Below are positions 42,322 through 51,736 of a stretch of 64,000 nt of DNA, one piece after another. The notes under the pieces were generated by a model. It was not told where the DNA came from, did not search any database, and worked only from the letters and a program-made list of their open reading frames with translations. Every line of letters starts with the position of its first letter. Position 1 is the stretch's first letter. Source of the DNA: Streptomyces sp. M41(2017) (GTDB lineage Bacteria; Actinomycetota; Actinomycetes; Streptomycetales; Streptomycetaceae). Both the position numbers and the translations under genes were made by a program. The DNA lies in the NCBI RefSeq assembly GCF_002078175.1, contig NZ_MWFK01000001.1, positions 806,001-870,000 on the forward strand. Direction: 5' to 3'.

Positions 42322-43803
42322 GTGACACAGCCGCCGAAAGGCAGTGCGGCGCCACCGGGTCGGGGCGCCCCGACGATGCCGGCCGTGCCGCCGCAGTCCG
42401 GGCCTCCCGTGCCGTCGGCCGGGCCCGGGGTCCCCCAGGGGCCGCCGCCGGTGACCACCGCGGCACCGGCCGCTCCGCCCCGGCGCACGGCGTGGGCGGA
42501 GGGCGTGGACCGGCTGCGCGCCGCGGCGACGACGGAGCCCGGACGCCTGCGCGTCATCGGCGCGCTCCTGGCCCTGCTGGTCGTCGCCTTCGGCGCGGTC
42601 ACCGCCCTGCAGATGACGCAGCGCTCGGACGCCGCGGACAACGTGCTGAACAGCAGCCAGCCCCTGAGCGCGAGCGCGGCCGACATCTACCGCTCCCTCG
42701 CCGACGCCAACACCGCGGCCGCGAGCGGCTTCCTGGCGGGCGGTCAGGAGACGCAGGAGTCCCGGGACCAGTACGACCTGGACATCCGGACGGCTTCGGA
42801 GAAGCTCGTCACCGCGGCCAACAGCAGTGACCCCGGCTCCGCTTCGGCGGCCACGATCTCCGACCTGAACAGGCTGCTGCCCGAGTACACCGGCCTGGTC
42901 GAGCGTGCCCGCGCCAACAACCGGCAGGGCTTCCCGCTGGGCGGCGCCTATCTGCGGTACGCGAACGAGAAGATGCAGGAACAGATGCTGCCGAAGGCCC
43001 AGCAGCTCTACACGCGGGAGAACCAGCGGCTGAACGCGGACTACGCCGAGGCGAAGCCCTACCCGTGGGCGGCGATCGCCCTCGGTCTCGTCGCGCTCGG
43101 CGCGCTCGTGTGGGCGCAGCGGCGCAACTACCGCCGGACGAACCGGGTGATGAACCAGGGCATGGCCGCCGCGACCGCCGCGTCCGTGGTCGTCCTGCTG
43201 TGGCTGGCCGTCGGGCACTCCCTCGCCCGGGCCGGGCTCGACGAGTCCTACGAGCACGGGGTCCGGTCCCTGAACGTGCTGCACGCCGCGCAGATCGCGT
43301 CCCTGAAGGCGCGGGGCAACGAGAACCTCACCCTGGTCAGCCGCGGCGCGGAGACCAAGACGCTGCCCGACAAGACCACGGTCGACCTGTACGACAGCGA
43401 GTTCGACACGGAGATGAAGCAGCTCACCAAGGGCCTCGCCGTGGCGGAGAGCCTCGCGGACGACGCGGCGGGCCAGAAGCCCGTACGGACCGCGACGTCC
43501 AACATGAAGGAGTGGAAGGCCCGGCACAAGGAAGCCCGCGCGCTCGACAAGCAGGGCAAGTACCAGGACGCGCTCGACAAGGTCATCGGCTCCGTGGACA
43601 AGAAGCCCACGGGCGCGTGCTTCAGCGGTGTCGACAAGAACCTCACGCGCGCGCTGACGCACGAGCAGGCCGAGTTCAAGCAGGCGGCGAGCGACGGCCT
43701 GGGGGCCATGAGCGGGCTTCCGGTCGGCGCGGCGGTCCTCGCGGTACTGGCCGCGGCCGGCGCGGTGTTCGGCGTCGGGCGCAGGCTTTCGGAGTACCGG
43801 TGA
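42322..43803 (+). CDS. Four-TM membrane receptor, GlnX-like
   Basis: A 493-residue membrane protein. Residues 1-56 are Pro/Ala-rich and cytoplasmic. TM1 is about 77-97, followed by a 150-residue outer helical domain, TM2 about 249-266, TM3 about 281-301, a second outer domain (302-465, with a Cys in GACFSGVDKNL), and TM4 about 466-487. This four-TM, two-loop plan matches GlnX of the mycobacterial GlnH-GlnX-PknG system, where GlnX relays amino-acid binding to the kinase. The order here (receptor, glutamate-type binding protein, kinase) supports that reading. GTG 42322 has GGGGAGG upstream. Direct sequence similarity to GlnX cannot be judged without a search. Confidence 0.7.
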   Translation: MTQPPKGSAAPPGRGAPTMPAVPPQSGPPVPSAGPGVPQGPPPVTTAAPAAPPRRTAWAEGVDRLRAAATTEPGRLRVIGALLALLVVAFGAVTALQMTQRSDAADNVLNSSQPLSASAADIYRSLADANTAAASGFLAGGQETQESRDQYDLDIRTASEKLVTAANSSDPGSASAATISDLNRLLPEYTGLVERARANNRQGFPLGGAYLRYANEKMQEQMLPKAQQLYTRENQRLNADYAEAKPYPWAAIALGLVALGALVWAQRRNYRRTNRVMNQGMAAATAASVVVLLWLAVGHSLARAGLDESYEHGVRSLNVLHAAQIASLKARGNENLTLVSRGAETKTLPDKTTVDLYDSEFDTEMKQLTKGLAVAESLADDAAGQKPVRTATSNMKEWKARHKEARALDKQGKYQDALDKVIGSVDKKPTGACFSGVDKNLTRALTHEQAEFKQAASDGLGAMSGLPVGAAVLAVLAAAGAVFGVGRRLSEYR

Positions 43804-43817
43804 GAGGGGGAGCGGCG

Positions 43818-44822
43818 ATGATCGCACGACGCCTGAGGGCGAGCCTGCGCGGCTGGGGCGGTGTGGGCGCGATGGCGGTCGCCTGCGCGGTCGCGCTCGT
43901 CTTCGCCCTGCTGCTGCCGCTCAGCGACGCGCACGGGGAGGGCGGCGCGGGTCTCGGCGGCCAGGGCCTCGGCCGGGGCACCCAGGCCAAGGACGAGAAG
44001 TGCACCGACCCGCAGGACCGGAGCCCCGCGCCGTCGAGCGCGGACGGGCCCACGATCGATGCCATCAAGGCGCGCAAGGACCGGCGGCTGATCGTGGGCG
44101 TCGACCAGAACAGCTACCGCTGGGGCTACCGCGACCCGAACAACCCCAAGGCCGGCAGCGACCTGGAGGGCTTCGACATCGACCTGGTGCACGCCATCGC
44201 CAAGGACATCCTCGGCGACCCGGACGCCGTCCAGTTCCGCGCCATCCCCACCAGCCAGCGCATCTCCGCCGTCAAGGACGGCACGGTCGACATGGTGGTC
44301 CGCACGATGACGATCACCTGCGAGCGCCTCGACGAAGTCGCTTTCTCCGCGCCCTACTTCGAGACCGGCCAACAGGTGCTCGCCCCGGACAGCTCCACGA
44401 TCACGGGGTACGACAAGAGCCTCGCCGGCAAGAGGATCTGCGCGGCGTCGGGATCGACGGCCTTGGCCAAGCTGACGACCGACAAGATGGTCGCGTCCGC
44501 CACCGTCCTCACCGTTCCCAACCAGCTCGACTGCCTGGTGCGGCTCCAGCTCGGTGAGGCGGACGCGGTGGTGACCGACGGCGCGCTCGCCGCGAGCCAG
44601 GCGGCGCAGGACCCGACGGTCAGGCTGAAGGGCGACACCTTCACCACCGAGTACTACGGCGTGGCCATGCGCAAGGAGTCGGACGACCTGGTCCGCCGGG
44701 TGAACCAGATCCTCGCGGACTACCGCAAGGACGGCTGGCGCCAGTCCTACGACAAGTGGCTCGCGCCGACCCTCAAGGACGACTCCCCCTCGAAGGAACC
44801 GCCCACCGTCCACTACGAGTGA
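43818..44822 (+). CDS. Glutamate/aspartate-type periplasmic-binding protein, GlnH-like
   Basis: A 334-residue protein of the bacterial extracellular binding family 3. A hydrophobic N-terminal helix (about 15-36, AMAVACAVALVFALLLPLS) acts as signal or membrane anchor; it has no good lipobox. The binding fold begins at LIVGVDQNSYRWGYRDP (about 89-105) with LEGFDIDLVHAIAKDIL and RMTITCERL-type features (VRTMTITCERLDEVAFSAPYF in two stretches). No transporter permease or ATPase is near, so it is more likely a sensor subunit than part of an importer. ATG 43818 has AGGGGGAG upstream and lies 14 bases after the receptor gene. Confidence 0.85.
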   Translation: MIARRLRASLRGWGGVGAMAVACAVALVFALLLPLSDAHGEGGAGLGGQGLGRGTQAKDEKCTDPQDRSPAPSSADGPTIDAIKARKDRRLIVGVDQNSYRWGYRDPNNPKAGSDLEGFDIDLVHAIAKDILGDPDAVQFRAIPTSQRISAVKDGTVDMVVRTMTITCERLDEVAFSAPYFETGQQVLAPDSSTITGYDKSLAGKRICAASGSTALAKLTTDKMVASATVLTVPNQLDCLVRLQLGEADAVVTDGALAASQAAQDPTVRLKGDTFTTEYYGVAMRKESDDLVRRVNQILADYRKDGWRQSYDKWLAPTLKDDSPSKEPPTVHYE

Positions 44823-44900
44823 CCGACCTGATACCACTGGAGAGTTGCCCCGGCGCGCCGCCGAGCGCGCGGGGGACGGACAGGAAGCGAGAGGTGATCG

Positions 44901-46235
44901 ATGGGCGCCACGGAGCCCCCCGCGCCGGTGCTGGACCGGGACGAGGCGGACCGTGCGCTGGCGCGTCTCGCCGCCGAGCACGAGGCCATCGAGACCTCTC
45001 TCCTCGCCCTGCAGGACCACGCGGGCCGCAGGCTCCTCGAAGGCGCCGAACTCACCGGCACCACCAAGGAGCGCTGGACGTCCGCGGACGCCTCGATCAC
45101 GCTGCTGTGGGCGTACTTCGACGCCTACGCGGACGCGCTGCGCTCCGCGCGCGAGATCCGCTCCCGCCGGCGCTGGTCCAGCCGTGAGGATCTGGTCGAA
45201 CTGACCGAGCTGCTGCGGGGATCGGGCATCACGGTCGCCGGTTCCACCACGGCCACGGCGAACGCGCCGACGCTGGCCGGCACCGGCAAGCTCAGCGAGC
45301 GGTTCACGCTGGCCGCGCTGGTGGACCGGATGAACGACCTGTACGCGTCCTCGCTCGACATGGTCGTCAGCGCGGACGCCGTGTGGTCCGCTCTGCCCGC
45401 CCGGATCGATTTACTGGCCGCCGAGCTCCAGCGCACCCGCCGGCTCGCGCACTCCGTGGGCGTGCGCCCCGGGGAGCATCCCTCCGGCGACGACCTGGAG
45501 CGGATCACCCGCACCCTGACCACCCTGCGCGAGCAGGTCATCTCCGACCCGCTGGCCTTCTGGACGCCGGCGCAGGGGAGTTCGGCCCCCGGTGGCGGCC
45601 GGCCGGACACGACGGCGTACGACCGTGAGGCGCGCGCCCTGGAGGAGGTGCGCCGCGAGATCGACGCGGTGCTCACCGTGCGCCAGGACGCGGAGGCGCG
45701 ACTGGTGAGGCTGCGGGACGTACTGAGCCGGGCGGACCGCACGCTCGCCGAGGCGCGCAGTGCCCGCGGCGAGGTCCTCGCGAAGATCGCCGCGTCGGAG
45801 GTGCCCGCCGTGAGCGGTCCGCCGACGGCGTTGCAGGAACAGCTGGCGGCGGCCGCGGAGTACCGCAGGCACGCGCAGTGGCACCGTCTGTCACCGCTGC
45901 TGGAGGCGCTGGAGGAGAAGGCGGAGGACGAACTGCTGCGGGCCCGCGAGTCGTTGACGGCGGTCACCGCGCCGCTGGCGGTCCGCGCGGAGCTGCGGGG
46001 CCGGCTCGACGCGTACAAGGCGAAGGTCGCGCGGCTCGGTTTCGCCGAGGACCCGTTCCTCGTGGAGCGCTACGACGCGGCCCGGCGCATGCTGTGGAGC
46101 GCTCCCTGCGATCTCCGGGTGGCGGAGGAGGCGGTGCTGCGGTATCAGCGGGCGGCGGCGGAGGCGTTGAGCCCGAGGGTGCCGGAGCAGGGCGGACCGC
46201 AGGACCGGGCGGAGCACAGGGGGCCCGACGCGTGA
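44901..46235 (+). CDS. Helical/coiled-coil protein of the kinase cluster
   Basis: A 444-residue soluble protein, function unknown. It has no signal or TM. Long stretches are heptad-like, especially EADRALARLAAEHEAIETSLL (about 17-37, in part), LEEVRREIDAVLTVRQDAEAR and VRLRDVLSRADRTLAEARSA (about 250-295), and a final helical region from about 330. DELLRARESLTAV and LRGRLDAYKAKVARLG suggest a rod. Its place between the binding-protein and kinase genes suggests an adaptor or scaffold for the signalling complex. ATG 44901 has GAGAGGTG upstream. Confidence 0.65.
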   Translation: MGATEPPAPVLDRDEADRALARLAAEHEAIETSLLALQDHAGRRLLEGAELTGTTKERWTSADASITLLWAYFDAYADALRSAREIRSRRRWSSREDLVELTELLRGSGITVAGSTTATANAPTLAGTGKLSERFTLAALVDRMNDLYASSLDMVVSADAVWSALPARIDLLAAELQRTRRLAHSVGVRPGEHPSGDDLERITRTLTTLREQVISDPLAFWTPAQGSSAPGGGRPDTTAYDREARALEEVRREIDAVLTVRQDAEARLVRLRDVLSRADRTLAEARSARGEVLAKIAASEVPAVSGPPTALQEQLAAAAEYRRHAQWHRLSPLLEALEEKAEDELLRARESLTAVTAPLAVRAELRGRLDAYKAKVARLGFAEDPFLVERYDAARRMLWSAPCDLRVAEEAVLRYQRAAAEALSPRVPEQGGPQDRAEHRGPDA

Positions 46236-46254
46236 GCGGGGAAGGGGGTGCGGC

Positions 46255-48807
46255 GTGAGTGAGCACGCTGTGGGTGAACGACAGGGATGCCAGCGGCCCG
46301 GTTGCGAGGGGTCGTACGAGGACATGGGCGGGGGCGAGCTGTACTGCGACACGTGCGGGCTCGCCCCGGTCGTGTCCGCGAAGGGGACGGTGAACTCGCC
46401 TCCGACGGGGGTGACGGCGGGCGGCGGTGCCGCGCGCGGTTCCACCAGCGGGAGTGTGCGCGGGAGTTCGCGGGCCAGCTCGCGGACGTCGTCGCGCTCC
46501 TCGCAGTCGCGGCGCTCGGTGTCCGGCCGGCTGTCGCGGTCGGTGTCCGGCGGTTCGACGGGCCGTTCGGTGTCGGTGCGCAGTTCCGGTTCGACGGCGG
46601 GTTCCTCCGGCCGGGGCCGGCTCGGCGCGGGTCTCGTCGAGGTCCCGGGCGTGCCGCGTCCCGATCCGCGCGAGATGGTGCAGGAGAACCCGGAGGTCCC
46701 CGAGCGCAAGCGGTTCTGCTCGCGCTCCGACTGCGGTGCCCCGGTGGGGCGTTCGCGTGGCGACCTGCCCGGACGCACCGAGGGTTTCTGCACGAAGTGC
46801 GGCCACCCGTACTCGTTCGTGCCGAAGCTGCAGTCCGGTGACATCGTGCACGGCCAGTACGAGGTGGCGGGCTGTCTCGCGCACGGCGGGCTCGGCTGGG
46901 TGTACCTCGCCGTGGACCGCGCGGTCTCCGACCGCTGGGTGGTCCTCAAGGGGCTGCTGGACACGGGCGACCAGGACGCGATGGCGGCGGCGATCTCCGA
47001 GCGGCGCTTCCTCGCGGAGATCGAGCACGCCAACATCGTGCGGATCTACAACTTCGTCGAGCACCTCGACCAGCGGACCGGTTCGCTGGACGGGTACATC
47101 GTCATGGAGTACGTCGGCGGCAAGTCGCTGAAGGAGATCGCCAACGACCGGCGGACGGCGGACGGCAGGCGGGACCCGCTGCCGGTGGAACAGGCCTGCG
47201 CGTACGGCATCGAGGCGCTGGAGGCCCTCGGCCATCTGCACAGCCGCAACCTGCTGTACTGCGACTTCAAGGTCGACAACGCGATCCAGACCGAGGACCA
47301 GCTCAAGCTGATCGACATGGGCGCGGTGCGCCGCATGGACGACGACGAGTCGGCCATCTACGGCACGGTGGGCTACCAGGCGCCCGAGGTCGCCGAGGTG
47401 GGCCCCTCCGTCGCCTCCGACCTCTACACGGTCGCGCGGACGCTCGCGGTCCTCACCTTCGACTTCCAGGGCTACACGAACGTCTTCGTGGACTCCCTGC
47501 CCGACCCCGGCCACATCGAGGTCTTCCGGCAGTACGAGTCGTTCTACCGGCTGCTGGTGCGCGCCACCGACCCGGATCCCGCACGCCGTTTCGCGTCGGC
47601 GCAGGAGATGGCCGAGCAGCTGACCGGCGTGCTGCGCGAGGTGGTGTCCCTCCAGACGGGGCGGGCGCGGCCCTCGCTGTCGACGCTGTTCGGACCGGAG
47701 ACGAAGGTCACCGACACGGAGCTGTTCGGGTCGGTGGCCGGGGACGTCTCGCGGCTCGGGGCCCGGGTGGTGCCCGTCCGCGGCAGGAGGGCGGCTCCCT
47801 CGCTGCCCGCGGGCGGGAACGGCGCGGCGGCCCTGCCGCCGCCTCCGGACTCCCCCACGCTGGTCAAGCCCGTGCCCGCGGCCGCCGCCGCGCTCGCCCT
47901 GCCCGTTCCTCGGGTGGACCCGGGCGACCCGAACGCCGGCTTCCTCGCGGGACTCATCGCGTCGGCGCCCGCCGAGCTGATCGCCGCACTGCACGCGGCC
48001 CCGGCCGGCTCCCCGGAGCTGCGGCTGCGTGAGCTGCGGGCCCGTCTGGAGATGGGTGAGGTGGCCGCGGCGCAGCACGGGGTGGAGGCGCTGGAGACGG
48101 ACCACCCGGACGACTGGCGGGTGGTCTGGTACCGCGGTGTCACGGCGCTCGCGACGGGCGGCAACGAGATCGCGGCCCTGTCCTTCGACGCCGTCTACGA
48201 CGCCTTCCCCGGCGAGCCCGCGCCGAAGCTGGCCCTCGGGCTGTGCGCGGAGGTGCTCGGCCAGCTGGACAACGCGGCGGAGTACTACCGCCTGGTCTGG
48301 ACGACGGACCCCAGTTATGTGAGCGCGGCGTTCGGCCTGGCCCGCGTGCAGCTCGCCGCCGGGGACCGCCGGGCCGCCGTGAGCACCCTGGAGTCCGTGC
48401 CGGAGTCGTCGATCCACTACACGGCGGCGCGGGTCGCCGCCGTGCGGGCGCGGCTGCGGCAGCGCCCGGTCGCGGACGCCGCCGCGCCGCCGTTCCTGGA
48501 CGACCTGACGGCTGCCGCGGGGCAGGTCGAGGCGCTCGACGGGTTCGGTCTGGACGCGGTGCGACGCGAGCAGTTGTCGACGGAGGTCCTCGGTTGCGCC
48601 CTGGACTGGGTACTCTCCGGTAGCCAGGGTTCCGCTCCGGCCTCCGGAGGCGGACATGTGCTGCTCGGCAGCGCGTTGGACGAGCGCGGCCTCCGTTTCG
48701 GCCTCGAACGTTCTTACCGGACGCTGGCCCGGCTCGCGCGGGGCGGCGAGGAGAGGATCGACCTGGTGGAACGTGCAAACCGTTACCGCCCCCGGACGTG
48801 GGTGTGA
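46255..48807 (+). CDS. pknG: PknG-type serine/threonine protein kinase
   Basis: An 850-residue soluble kinase. Two zinc-binding segments precede the kinase: CQRPGC...YCDTCG (about 11-40) and CSRSDCG...FCTKCGHPYSF (about 157-190), the latter like the PknG rubredoxin domain. Between them is a Ser/Arg-rich low-complexity stretch (60-125). The kinase domain is about 200-480: GCLAHGGLGWVYLAV, ATP-binding Lys232, catalytic Asp337 in LLYCDFKVDN (HRD Arg replaced), metal-binding Asp354 (DMG). The last 300 residues are TPR-like helices, as in PknG. GTG 46255 has GAAGGGGG upstream. It is next to receptor and sensor genes as in mycobacteria, where PknG controls glutamate metabolism. Confidence 0.92.
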   Translation: MSEHAVGERQGCQRPGCEGSYEDMGGGELYCDTCGLAPVVSAKGTVNSPPTGVTAGGGAARGSTSGSVRGSSRASSRTSSRSSQSRRSVSGRLSRSVSGGSTGRSVSVRSSGSTAGSSGRGRLGAGLVEVPGVPRPDPREMVQENPEVPERKRFCSRSDCGAPVGRSRGDLPGRTEGFCTKCGHPYSFVPKLQSGDIVHGQYEVAGCLAHGGLGWVYLAVDRAVSDRWVVLKGLLDTGDQDAMAAAISERRFLAEIEHANIVRIYNFVEHLDQRTGSLDGYIVMEYVGGKSLKEIANDRRTADGRRDPLPVEQACAYGIEALEALGHLHSRNLLYCDFKVDNAIQTEDQLKLIDMGAVRRMDDDESAIYGTVGYQAPEVAEVGPSVASDLYTVARTLAVLTFDFQGYTNVFVDSLPDPGHIEVFRQYESFYRLLVRATDPDPARRFASAQEMAEQLTGVLREVVSLQTGRARPSLSTLFGPETKVTDTELFGSVAGDVSRLGARVVPVRGRRAAPSLPAGGNGAAALPPPPDSPTLVKPVPAAAAALALPVPRVDPGDPNAGFLAGLIASAPAELIAALHAAPAGSPELRLRELRARLEMGEVAAAQHGVEALETDHPDDWRVVWYRGVTALATGGNEIAALSFDAVYDAFPGEPAPKLALGLCAEVLGQLDNAAEYYRLVWTTDPSYVSAAFGLARVQLAAGDRRAAVSTLESVPESSIHYTAARVAAVRARLRQRPVADAAAPPFLDDLTAAAGQVEALDGFGLDAVRREQLSTEVLGCALDWVLSGSQGSAPASGGGHVLLGSALDERGLRFGLERSYRTLARLARGGEERIDLVERANRYRPRTWV

Positions 48808-48810
48808 TTG

Positions 48811-50217
48811 ATGTCCCAGATGCCCCAGCCCACGGCCCTTTCGCGGTGCCCCAGTTGCGAGGAGCCGCTGGAGGCGGGTGACCGTTTCTGCGGTGCGTGC
48901 GGCTACGACCTGTCGACGGCGCCCGCACCACCGCAGGACCACCCCACGATCGCCATCAACGGCGCCGCGGCGGGCGCCCCCGCGGCGGCACCGGCCGCGC
49001 CGCCGCCCCCGCCGGCGCCTTCCGTGGACTGGCCGGTGGCGCCGGAGGCCGACACCTCCGACGTGCCCGCGCCGGTGCACCACGCCGCCGACATCCGGGG
49101 CACCGACTCGGGCGGATCCGAACTCCCGCACCCGGAGCACCCGCACGGCGATCATCCGTCGGGCGTACGGTTCGACCGGCCCCCGGAGCCCGACGAGTAC
49201 CCGCTCGCCCCACCGGCCGCCGGGAGCGTCCCGGCCGCCCCCGGAGCGCCGGCCGTCCCCGCCGACCCCCGCACCGCCGACCTGCCCGCGCCCGCCGGGG
49301 GCGGCAGGACCTGCGTGGCGTGCCGGTCCGGCCAGGTCGACACCGACGGGTACTGCGAGAACTGCGGCCACGCGCAGCCACGGGAACGCGACCACATGGA
49401 GCAGGAGTTGGGCGCGGTCGCCGCGGTCAGTGACCGGGGTCTGCGCCACCACCGCAACGAGGACGCGTTCGCGATCTCCTCGACCGCGCTGCCCGACGGC
49501 TCCCCCGCCGTCGTCGCGATCGTCTGCGACGGCGTCTCCTCCGCGACCCGCCCCGACGAGGCGTCCCTCGCGGCGTCCCGCGCGGCGAGCGAGTCGCTCA
49601 TGGCGGCCCTGCCGCTCGGTACGCACCCGCAGCAGGCCCTGCACGAGGCGATCGTCGCGGCGGCGGAGGCCGTCAACGCGCTGGCCGACCCGTCCACCGC
49701 GCAGGGCGATCACGCCCCGCACGTGAACGCGCCCGCCTGCACCATCGTCGGCGCCGTCGTCACCCCGGCCCTGCTCATCGTCGGCTGGGTCGGCGACAGC
49801 CGCGCCTACTGGGTTCCCGTCGACCGCACCTCGCTGCCCGCCCGGCTCACCGAGGACGACTCGTGGGCCGCGCAGATGGTCGCCGCGGGCCTGATGAACG
49901 AGGCGGAGGCGTACGCCGACGAGCGCGCCCACGCGATCACCGGCTGGCTGGGCGCCGACGCCTACGAACTGGAGCCGCACACCGCGTCCTTCAAGCCGGA
50001 CCGGCCGGGTGTGGTGGTGGTCTGCACCGACGGGCTGTGGAACTACGCGGAGGCGGCCGAGGACATGGCCGCGGTCGTGCCCCCCGACGCCGCCGAGCGG
50101 CCGCTGCACAGCGCCCAGGTCCTGGTCGGCCACGCCCTGGACGGCGGGGGCCACGACAACGTAACAGTGGCCGTCCTGCCGTTCCCCGCGCCCGTCCAGG
50201 GGGCAGGATCGGCCTGA
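48811..50217 (+). CDS. PP2C-family protein phosphatase with zinc ribbons
   Basis: A 468-residue phosphatase that should reverse the action of the neighbouring kinase. Zinc ribbons are CPSCEEP...FCGACGYDL (about 13-35) and CVACRSGQ...YCENCGHAQ (about 168-190), separated by a Pro/Ala-rich linker. The PP2C domain is about 200-465 with the Mn-binding motifs RHHRNEDAFAI, VCDGVSS, GWVGDSRAYWV, DGLWNY and GHDNVTVAV, all intact. ATG 48811 lies three bases after the pknG stop; a TTG just before it and an ATG at 48820 are alternatives. Ribosome site weak, so translation is likely coupled. Confidence 0.92.
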   Translation: MSQMPQPTALSRCPSCEEPLEAGDRFCGACGYDLSTAPAPPQDHPTIAINGAAAGAPAAAPAAPPPPPAPSVDWPVAPEADTSDVPAPVHHAADIRGTDSGGSELPHPEHPHGDHPSGVRFDRPPEPDEYPLAPPAAGSVPAAPGAPAVPADPRTADLPAPAGGGRTCVACRSGQVDTDGYCENCGHAQPRERDHMEQELGAVAAVSDRGLRHHRNEDAFAISSTALPDGSPAVVAIVCDGVSSATRPDEASLAASRAASESLMAALPLGTHPQQALHEAIVAAAEAVNALADPSTAQGDHAPHVNAPACTIVGAVVTPALLIVGWVGDSRAYWVPVDRTSLPARLTEDDSWAAQMVAAGLMNEAEAYADERAHAITGWLGADAYELEPHTASFKPDRPGVVVVCTDGLWNYAEAAEDMAAVVPPDAAERPLHSAQVLVGHALDGGGHDNVTVAVLPFPAPVQGAGSA

Positions 50218-50316
50218 GGCCGACGAACGGACGGGGACGGCCGAGGACCGAAGGGGACCGGTCCGCACAGTCATGGCCCCCGCCGGTGGCGGGGGCGCGA
50301 GGGGGACACAGAAGGC

Positions 50317-51663
50317 ATGGCCAATTTCTCGAAGTCGAACGTGCCGCAGTTCTCGGTCGACGTGTACCAGAACGAGTACCTGCCCGAGGGCGGGCGTGAG
50401 GTCAGCGCGATCGTCACGGTGAGTTCGACCGGCGGCGGCACCGTCGGCAGCGCGGTCGCCGCGCCGCATCTGTACACGGCCGGTCAGGGCCCGGACGCCG
50501 CGGTGGTGGTCATGGTCGACTGCTCGGGCTCGATGGACTACCCGCCGACCAAGATGCGCAACGCCCGCGACGCGACGTCCGCCGCGATCGACACGCTGCG
50601 CGACGGCGTGCACTTCGCCGTGGTCGGCGGCACGCATGTCGCCAAGGAGGTCTACCCGGGCAACGGCCGGCTGGCCGTCGCCGACGCGGCCACCCGCGGC
50701 CAGGCCAAGCAGGCGCTGCGCAAGCTCAGTTCGGGCGGCGGCACCGCGATCGGCACCTGGCTGCGGCTCGCCGACCGCCTGCTCTCCTCCGCGGACGTGT
50801 CCATCCGGCACGGGATCCTGCTCACCGACGGCCGCAACGAGCACGAGTCGCCCGAGGACCTCAGGGCCGCCCTGGTGTCCTGCGCCGGGCGCTTCACCTG
50901 TGACGCGCGGGGTGTGGGCACCGACTGGGAGGTCAAGGAGGTCACCGGCATCGCCTCGGCGCTGCTCGGCACCTCCGACATCGTCGCCGACCCCGCCGCA
51001 CTGGCGGCCGACTTCACGCAGATGATGGAGACGGCGATGGGCAAGGAGGTCGCCGACGTGGCGCTGCGGCTCTGGACGCCGGTCGGCACCGAGATCAAGT
51101 TCGTCAAACAAGTGGCGCCCACGGTCGAGGAGTTGACCGACCGCCGTACCGAGGCCGGCCCGCGCGCGGGCGACTACCCCACCGGCTCGTGGGGCGACGA
51201 GTCCCGTGACTACCACGTCTGCGTCCAGGTCCCGACGGCGGGCATCGGCCAGGAGATGCTCGCGGCCCGGGTCTCCCTGGTGATCCCGCAGGCCGACGGC
51301 AGCGTGCACAACCTCGGCGCACAGGGTCTCGTACGGGCCGTGTGGACCGACGACATGGTCGCCTCGACGTCCATCAACCCCCAGGTCGCGCACTACACGG
51401 GCCAGGCCGAACTGGCACAAGTCATCCAACAGGGCCTGGATCTGCGCAAAGCGGGCGATGTCGACGGAGCAACGGCCAAGCTGGGACGGGCCGTCCAGCT
51501 CGCCGGCGCCTCCGGCAACGCCGATACTGCGAAACTGCTTGCGAAGGTGGTGGACGTGGTCGACGCCGCTGCAGGTACTGTGCGATTGAAGGCCCGGGTC
51601 GAGGAGGCCGACGAGATGACCCTCGAGACACGGTCCACAAAGACTGTTCGTGTAAAGAAGTAG
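50317..51663 (+). CDS. von Willebrand factor A (MIDAS) protein, TerY-like context
   Basis: A 448-residue soluble protein. The vWA domain is about 60-235 with a complete metal-ion-dependent adhesion site: D68-x-S70-x-S72 (VDCSGSMD), T143 (GGGTAIGTW) and D171 (LLTDGRN). The C-terminal half has a beta-rich segment and then helices (KAGDVDGATAKLGRAVQLAGA). It resembles vWA proteins found with PP2C phosphatases and kinases in the triad described around TerY, where vWA proteins bridge metal-dependent complexes. ATG 50317 has GAGGGGG and AGAAGG upstream. There are 99 bases between it and the phosphatase gene. Confidence 0.88.
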   Translation: MANFSKSNVPQFSVDVYQNEYLPEGGREVSAIVTVSSTGGGTVGSAVAAPHLYTAGQGPDAAVVVMVDCSGSMDYPPTKMRNARDATSAAIDTLRDGVHFAVVGGTHVAKEVYPGNGRLAVADAATRGQAKQALRKLSSGGGTAIGTWLRLADRLLSSADVSIRHGILLTDGRNEHESPEDLRAALVSCAGRFTCDARGVGTDWEVKEVTGIASALLGTSDIVADPAALAADFTQMMETAMGKEVADVALRLWTPVGTEIKFVKQVAPTVEELTDRRTEAGPRAGDYPTGSWGDESRDYHVCVQVPTAGIGQEMLAARVSLVIPQADGSVHNLGAQGLVRAVWTDDMVASTSINPQVAHYTGQAELAQVIQQGLDLRKAGDVDGATAKLGRAVQLAGASGNADTAKLLAKVVDVVDAAAGTVRLKARVEEADEMTLETRSTKTVRVKK

Positions 51664-51736
51664 CGAGCCCGGTTCCCGAAGGGAAGCGGAGAAACCCGGT
51701 CACAACGACCGGAAAAGGAGAGGGGGAAGCGCCGAC

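Noticed and set aside
45964..51429. An 1821-codon open frame on the minus strand across the kinase cluster
   Set aside because: It lies opposite well-supported genes, is Arg/Gly/Val/Asp-rich as expected for antisense of GC-rich codons, and contains no domain motifs. Similar long antisense frames at 2325-4340, 8224-11532, 25255-28950 and 54875-58561 were rejected for the same reason.
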